This document shows, piece after piece, positions 57,122 through 64,000 of a stretch of 64,000 nt of DNA. The stretch spans positions 558,001 through 622,000 of the forward strand of contig JAIWNF010000028.1 in assembly GCA_025093555.1 (NCBI GenBank), written 5' to 3'. The notes beneath the pieces were generated by a model. That model ran no database searches and had not been told where the DNA came from. It saw only the letters and a program-made list of their open reading frames with translations. The translations under genes and the position numbers were made by a program. Every line of letters starts with the position of its first letter. Position 1 is the first letter of the stretch. This DNA comes from Circinella umbellata. Taxonomy: Eukaryota > Mucoromycota > Mucoromycetes > Mucorales > Lichtheimiaceae.

Positions 57122-60100
57122 TGAAAAGTACTCTTTGTACCTGATTTTATGTTGTAGAATTGAGTCTTTTGATAAAAAATAGCATTTTTGGAATGTAAAG
57201 AAAATAAATTGAGTTATGATACTGTATTGTTGCCAGTGAAATTTTATCTTGTTCACCGTTTGATATCATGTACTTTATTATTCACGGTTCTCACACAATT
57301 TTTGGGACAAACAAGAAAGAGGAGAATTTATATTTAGCGAGATAAAATAAAAGACCTGAGAGTGAGCATAAAAAAAAGCAAGAGAAAGCTAGTAAAAAAA
57401 TGCATGCATTATCATTTTGCCGACTGCGCACATAGCGATATACGTTAATAATCTTGTGCTGAAAGTTCAATCTGTGCCTTCAAGAAGCACATATTGAAGA
57501 GTAGTAACGTAAAGCGAGTAGACATATAGAGTAACTAAACGAATTTTACAGAAAGTTATATCACATTGGCTATTATTTTATACATCAGTAGGTTTTAAAG
57601 ACTTATAATGTTTTTTTTTTTTGCTAAACAGCTTTCATTATATCTCTTTGATATCACACAAACACAGCAAATGGTGAAAATGCTACAGATGCAGAATCCC
57701 ACTGGTTACATTTGCTGATAATTCATTTACAAAAAAAAAATTACAGTAATGCTTCGATACGAATGGATTTAGTTCAGAAAACTAAAATACTTGCTTTTAG
57801 TAGTTGGAGTTAAATACGCCCAATCAGTTGTTGTATTTCATACGCTTGGTCGAGAAAGACAGTGCTACTAGTAGCCATAATCTTTCCAGAGGTCGCCTTG
57901 GCTTATCAGCATAAAGGCATACGAATTTTATATATATACTCGTCAAGAGAAAAGAAATATGATCCTTCAAATAGTCTTTTATTTTCAATTGCCAGTCAAA
58001 GAAATGAAATAAATTGGGTAAATTACCTGAACCATTGATGCATAATTGGAGGCACTGATGTCTTAGAAACACCAAAACCTAGTGTTAATGTGCTACAAAT
58101 TTGTCTGGGAAAATTCAATCACCATGATTCTCTTAATGTTTACGCCACCAGCCTTTGGAGAAACATATCCGAAATATAAGAAAGAAGAATAATTAATTGG
58201 TAAGACACCAGTTATATTTATAGTTTAAAATGTATATAAAAATAAAAATGAAAGACTATTGAAACTCTAAATATAATATTAACAATAATAAAAAGTCCAA
58301 TCTACGAGGTTTCTTTTTATTGTAATTACAAGCTGTCATCTCTTCTTATCCGAAAGGATAATATTACATGCTGTCTATGTGCGTTTGGTGCCGACAACGT
58401 CGGATAATGTAGCAGAACTGCGTCTTAAATCACTGAATCTATTAAATCCAAGTAAATCTAATATATTAATTCTCGTTTAAACCTGCTGTAATTCTTTATA
58501 AGATACGTACAATTATTGCTTATATCGGCAACGAAAATAAATAAGATTCTTGAAATAAAGCATCTATATAGGAACGATTTCTTGAAACATATGTTTGAGT
58601 TGAGACCCTGACATGATGAGTCCAAGTTGCATAGTATCCGCGGATTGCCGACGCAATTCCTTAAGTATTGATAATTTTTTTTTCATAACAAAAGAATAGA
58701 AAAAATAATGCGTAAACTATGTTAAGCGAATAAATCGAATCATAAACCTTCTAACAATAATATACACAGCTGCTTTTTATTGATTTACTATAATGATAAA
58801 AGTCTAATAATTACGCCTGTCCAGGTGAACCTTCAATTTCGTGAGAATGATCCATTTTATAATGAAACCTGAGTCTTAAACGACCTAGAATGGTAGTGTA
58901 AAACTTTTGTATTGCCACATACATATCAATATACATATATTATACTTAAGAACGAAAAAATCAAAAGTGGGATACTAAGCTACCTACTCATGAAATAACA
59001 TCTAAGGTGTAAAAGTAGTATATATATAGCCTTTATTTGCCAATTTTTCAAAAAAAAAAATATCGACAGTAGTTATTAGTTATTAGTTATTAAACTATTA
59101 ATACCATTGTATCTTTTATTGTTTTCACTAGTGTGCGAAAAGACAAAGACAAAGAAAAAGAAATTAAGAATCTTGGGATTTTGCTCCATATTTATACATT
59201 CTCTTATTAAACAGACGGAGATAATTTGCAAAAAGCGCGCCCTCTTGTTTTGAATAATCAATCTTTTCTTTTATTCAGTGAAAGAGACTTTATTGCTTTC
59301 GCCAAATGGCCAATGAATAACCACCACCAGGCAATTATCATACTTCCTGCCGTTAATCGATAGAATTAATATGGTCTATTCTTTTTGACAGCACTAGTTT
59401 GAGAATATAGCCAATGAGTTCTGTATGTCTTTTCTTAATTTATATTTTCTTTTTCTTTAAACAGTGTGTATATATAAAGGGTTATCATAGGCATTAGTAG
59501 ACTATTAATTAATATGCATAATAGAGTGGGATCAGTTAGCTAATTGATGACAGTTAAACCAAAGCGTGCGGAGTTGTATGATGTATGATAAAATCAGCTT
59601 AAAAAGGCATATCACCTAATATACTATGTTATAATGTCTGTTTTTTTTCTTGATATTCATATCAAGCTATTCAGATAGAAGTATTTAGAAGTAGATAGTT
59701 CTATGTTTAATAGTAGGAAAGGAAATGTACTTGATAGAGTTACAGGTCTTGTTTAACCATTATGCATTATGGATTTTAAGTTATTTTCAGTTGTTATTTA
59801 CCGGCCTTCGCTTATTTATAACAAGCGCATCTGCACCACGAACAACTAAGCTAATGTATTTCATATGTAAGTGTTGATATTGCATCAATTTATCCAGTAT
59901 AATACAAAGTAGGTTGAGTGTATCTCACTGTGATTAAACATGAGACTGAGTAGAAGAATAAGGCAAGAATGTTATGAATTAACAGGTCAGCTTCCTAGTG
60001 TTATTGTTATTATGATGGATCATTTATTAGTTACTATTGTTACCGTAATGTCTTCTAGGGTATTAAAATTTCACTTTCATCTTTATAAATTTTAAAATTT

Positions 60101-62236
60101 ATATCACTAAAAAAAATATTGTAAATATTTTTAAAATAAAGTTCAACATGTATGATCCTTTATTTTTATTTTTTGCTTATATGTATTCCTCTTTATTTAA
60201 TCCATTCAGCCAGTACTCAGACTATTCAAATTACCGATCCTTGAATTATTTGTATTAGATTAGTGATCACTGCTTGACGACGTGAGCGAGTAGTTACTTT
60301 TTTAGTTGGCTTATTTGTTGTGGTATTGGCCTTCTCGGATAAATGTATTAAGTATACAAGCTTCATTAAACAAATAGTATGTTTACAAAAAAAGTTATTC
60401 ATATCAATTTTAGACAGCTTGAAAACAGCTATTAGGAATTTGTGAAAGAATAGCGACAGAGAAAAAGTAGTAATATGGGCTAGTTTCTGATTAAATCGCG
60501 AGAGCATTTCTCAAGATATCGCTAGCATCTAATTGATGTAAGTAGCAGTAAAAGCTTAGTACCAAGATATTCAAAAAAAGTCATACCACGAGACACACGA
60601 CTAGGTAATAATAAACTATTTTAAAGCTAGTTTTTGTAAAATGTCATAATCAATTATATAACATAAAGCATTCAAAACAAATATTAGTACCGCTACGAAA
60701 CAGGTTTCAAAGGAGTGCACCATGTGGAAATTATTATTATTAATAGTCTGGTAATAATTGTCAGATGATATTATTATTATTATTATTATTTTCTTGGTTT
60801 GTACGCCCTTGATTAAAAAGATCATGGCTATAAGTAATTTAATCCAGAAATGTTCTAGCGTAAAAAAAATATATTATAATAACTGGGAAATCTTGTGGGC
60901 ATTTTCTCATGTAATCAATTCTTCCCATTGTAATGTATGGAAGTCCCTTTGTACAAAAAAATTAGATGACCATAGATAAATACTAATGCTGTCATTTTTT
61001 CCTTTTACTTTTTGTTGTACGACCGTCCTTGTATGTACATACATAATGATAAGTGTGGCTGCGCGGTTGAATTGATATTCTTATTAATGATGAGATTCAG
61101 GGGGTAATTTGGTTCAATCAACAATCCACCCTGTATTTTCTTTTTTTGTGTTGATTGTAGGGAACCAAATGTAGCTGCAAAAAAAAAGTTGATATATACA
61201 TATATATATCCCATCTGTTTTCTTTTTACAACATAAGAATTAGAGAGAAGAATAGCATCTAAAATGGTAAAAAAAAGAACGCATTAGAAGATACTATATC
61301 ACGATACTAATACCTCTTTTTAGTCAACACCGCAACTAAAAGCATCCAATTTTTTTTTACTTATTTCCTTTTTTCCACCCCTTCTTTAGCCAAATGTAAA
61401 ATAAAATTTACAAGAGCGGTACCTTATTATTATTACTTATTGTCAAACTCTGTGTGGATGTTTTAATGTGTGTGATGTAGTATGTATGACTAACAACAAA
61501 TAAATATAAGGCCTACAAGTATTGTTGTTGTTATTGCTACCATCATTTTAAGTAAATGTGGCAAACGGACAAAAAAAAATTCCGTTCGTGCATAAAAGCT
61601 TATTTCTTTTTAGTATTCTTTTTTTTTTGTATGTCGTCAATAATGAAGGAGTGAAACTGATGACTAGTTTTGATGATGGGAAGAGGTGGATCATAAAGTT
61701 ACATTTATTTTTTTTCCATTGTTTGGGAAATAAATTAGAAGAGTCTTTTAGATATCTTAAATCAATAAAAAAAACTCTGTTCATAAGTCCAGTAAAATAA
61801 TATGAAGAAGAATTACATTTATTTAGTTGCTTTACTAGTTGTGAATATCAATCAAGTTAACAATGAAAATATAGTTATTAATAATAATAATTACTTGGTA
61901 TTTAAATGAATTCTTAAAAACTTTATATAACACGGTACATTACAAATCGCATTATCACTCTTCTATAAAAGAATAAAAAAGGAAAGAAAAGAATGAAGAA
62001 CACAAAAGTTTGTTTGTAAAAAAAGAGCTTTTTTTAAGCTATCACCATGCAGCATCATTGCCACATAAATCGGGTGCTATTTTTATAACGGTCTGAAAAG
62101 AAATATTATTTATTATATGACCCTCGTGAAAAAACAAATTTAAAATGTAATGCCCTATTTTTTTGATCACTCTTTCAAACAAAATAAAATCATAACTCTT
62201 AACATAAAAAATTATTCTGTCTTTTTCTGTCTACCG

Positions 62237-62258
62237 AAATTTAAACCGGTTTAAATTT
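62237..62258. repeat. Perfect 22 bp palindrome upstream of mub1
   Basis: AAATTTAAACC followed directly by its exact reverse complement GGTTTAAATTT. It lies about 516 bp before the mub1 start codon. It could be a binding site for a dimeric factor or a chance AT-rich palindrome. Confidence 0.7.
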
Positions 62259-62774
62259 TTATTCTGAACCAGGTAGTAGTAAAAATGCCAACCCTACTAA
62301 TAATCAACATGGAAACAAAAATAAAAACCATAACAACCAAACGACTTTGGTCTTTTTTTTTCGTGGCACTTGACAACCAATTTTTCTTTTTTTTTTTTTT
62401 TCAATCGGTAATTGAAAGAGCGTGTGCACCGACTAACCGGAGTTCGCTTTTGCCAGTGTATGATTTGTGTTTTGCCAAACTGTTGGAGTGAGAGAGCAAG
62501 AACGAAAAGAGTTGTATTTTTTAGTACTCCTTTTCTTCTTTTTCTACTTTCTATTTTTTTCTGTGTGTAGGTGTGAGGTGTATATTTTTATTCTTCTTTC
62601 TTGTTTAAAAAAGCCCCCTCTTAAAAAAAAAACTCATTAATAATATATATTAATAACACATATTACATTTATACATATTGACCCACAATATACTTTTATA
62701 AACAACAATTAGTTTTATAAAAGAAAAAAGAAAGAGAAAGAATCAAATATAATTTACGACACATATAATACAAA

Positions 62775-63931
62775 ATGCGTGAACCAAATTTTAGTCATCC
62801 TTCACAAAATAGAGCAGCCATCGTCATCACATCTGCTTTATACGATCGACGAGCTTTGGATTGTACAGCAACATTACCACTTGTCAATTCACTCACTCAC
62901 CTTGGATACATGACATCTACATCACCTCGTATACGAGAAATCTTGGCCGCTGATGGTGGTTTGGAACGACTTGTAAAGATACTGGCAACTTGTCAGCATA
63001 CAGACCGCCATTCTTTATGGAAATGGTCCTTAGCATTCCAGTGTATGGTCAATGTAGGAGTTCGTGGTACGGAAGAGATTCGTAGTCGTGTGGTAGAGAC
63101 AGGAGCAGTTCATATCGTTTTAGCCATTCTCGAGAATTTTACAAGAGCATTGGACCAAGCTAGAGCTGATAGCAAAGATCATGAACGTAAGCATCAACAA
63201 CATAATAATAATCATAACAATAATCAAAATCAAAATAGTCCACAACAGCAAGCGCCACAGCAACAGACTCAAAATAATCAACAATTACCACCGACTACAG
63301 GTGGACTTCCAACAGCACTAACGTTACCAACGGTACCTTTACAACCGACTCAATCTCGGTCAACACCCATCACTCCATCACGGAGATTTTTCGGTCCTTT
63401 ATCAACAACGACTACAACGACCACAGCACCATTATCGACAGCTAACAATGAACAACAACAACAACAGATACCATCCTTTTTATCCTCTTCATCGGTTTCT
63501 TCGTCATCATCATCCAGCGATCGATTGTTTACAGCACCTAAAAGGCGCACATTTCTCACGCGGACACCTAAACCAAAATCAAAACCTGTCGATCCGTCGT
63601 TATCATCCATACCATTATTGAATAGTCTATCATCCGAGGCTATCCTCCATCGTGAGGAAGATGTGCTGTTATCGTTACAGCTGCTTGCTTATCTATCGAA
63701 ATACCCACATATCCGTGAATCATTTCACAAGAATCATCGTAAAAATGTGTTTTCGGTCGTGGAAAAGTTTACTCATCGACTTCATCCTGCCACCATTATT
63801 TACTGGGCAGGAGTTATCATGCGTAATGCATGCAGGAAAGATGAACAACGAGGTGGTATAAGGCAGTGTGCAAATATGCATTGTGGTAAATGGGAGCGGT
63901 ATCCACGCGAGTTTGCTAAATGTCGTAGATG
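62775..63931 (+). CDS. mub1: MYND zinc-finger protein Mub1/SamB (first exon, gene runs off window)
   Basis: Mub1 in yeast works with the ubiquitin ligase Ubr2 to degrade Rpn4, which controls proteasome genes; Aspergillus SamB affects hyphal growth polarity. The start MREPNFSHPSQNRAAIVITS and ALYDRRALDCTATLPLVNSL match the family N-terminus, and an armadillo-like region follows (~residues 40-135). Residues ~140-270 are low-complexity (H, N, Q, then T, S). The exon ends in the MYND finger, CANMHCGKWERYPREFAKCRR, with a good GTAAGT donor after base 63931 in phase 2, so the rest of the finger and C-terminus lie outside. The ATG at 62775 has an A-rich context. 386 codons are visible. Confidence 0.9.
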
Positions 63932-64000
63932 GTAAGTTTCTATATATTTATAACTAACATCATATACAATCTAAACGGGCAAACAAGATAAACTAATCGT

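Larger units (their letters stand above)
55668..62774. other. 7.1 kb interval without a recognisable gene
   Basis: This separates the start of gcv2 from the start of mub1. I see no open frame with domain features and no tRNA. It has a GC-rich block with a T-run (55812-55908), a 42 bp hairpin (57080-57121), short AGTTATT tandem copies near 59071-59092, an (ATT)n run near 60770-60791 and a perfect 22 bp palindrome (62237-62258). A minus-strand frame of 93 codons (60226-60507) has a basic, polar end and cannot be named; it is the least unlikely coding relic here. Confidence 0.5.

Noticed and set aside
58605..58690. C/D box snoRNA-like motif (ATGATGA) followed by a T-run
   Set aside because: No CTGA D box and no terminal stem.
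60226..60507. 93-codon minus-strand gene
   Set aside because: No recognisable domain and no supporting context; left as a possible relic only.

Overview
The window looks like a chromosomal piece of an early-diverging filamentous fungus, most likely Mucoromycota. The evidence is AT-rich intergenic DNA, genes cut by many short introns (about 40-290 bp, mostly GTAAG-like donors and TAG acceptors), fungal-type gene content (Mub1/SamB, Iml2, Avt-type transporter), and a non-LTR retrotransposon with an APE endonuclease. The organism is inferred from style, not from a marker gene. No tRNA, rRNA or CRISPR array was found.

Layout. 1-9278 holds two head-to-tail copies of one LINE-type retrotransposon. 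The first is cut by the window edge and the second is full length; both are broken in ORF2, at different places. 9279-21344 is a 12 kb gene-free stretch. It holds a 2.8 kb element with ~530 bp terminal inverted repeats and no transposase (10107-12919), a nested older inverted repeat, a ~110 bp duplication, pyrimidine-rich repeats and an 11-unit array of a 213 bp satellite (about 17650-19945). From 21345 to 55667 come eight complete protein genes: rpc1 (RNA polymerase III largest subunit, minus, 18 exons), an F-box protein (minus), efl1 (60S-maturation GTPase, plus), gfa1 (glucosamine-6-phosphate synthase, minus), an Iml2/TTC39 TPR protein (plus), an Avt3/4-like amino acid transporter (minus), mlh3 (mismatch-repair/meiotic MutL, plus) and gcv2 (glycine decarboxylase, minus). 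A 4.4 kb gap (41073-45466) carries decayed inverted repeats and a 103 bp pogo/Tigger-like MITE. A 7.1 kb gap (55668-62774) has no recognisable gene. The window ends inside mub1/samB (plus), whose first exon stops just inside its MYND zinc finger.

The genes are unrelated housekeeping functions: Pol III transcription, ribosome assembly, chitin precursor synthesis, amino acid transport and glycine catabolism, meiosis/repair, proteasome control. They are arranged as divergent and convergent neighbours, not as a cluster or pathway. I rebuilt exon structures by hand. In every multi-exon gene the exon lengths and phases close without a stop, so these models are strong, but none has transcript support.

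The most unusual signals are: (1) a TGA at the same place near the end of ORF2 in both LINE copies, followed by 60 conserved in-frame codons; (2) the direct head-to-tail LINE junction; (3) the 213 bp array with two interleaved unit types, each unit having a TATA-like stretch and a T-run; (4) very small exons, including an 8 nt exon needed to keep the Iml2 frame open.
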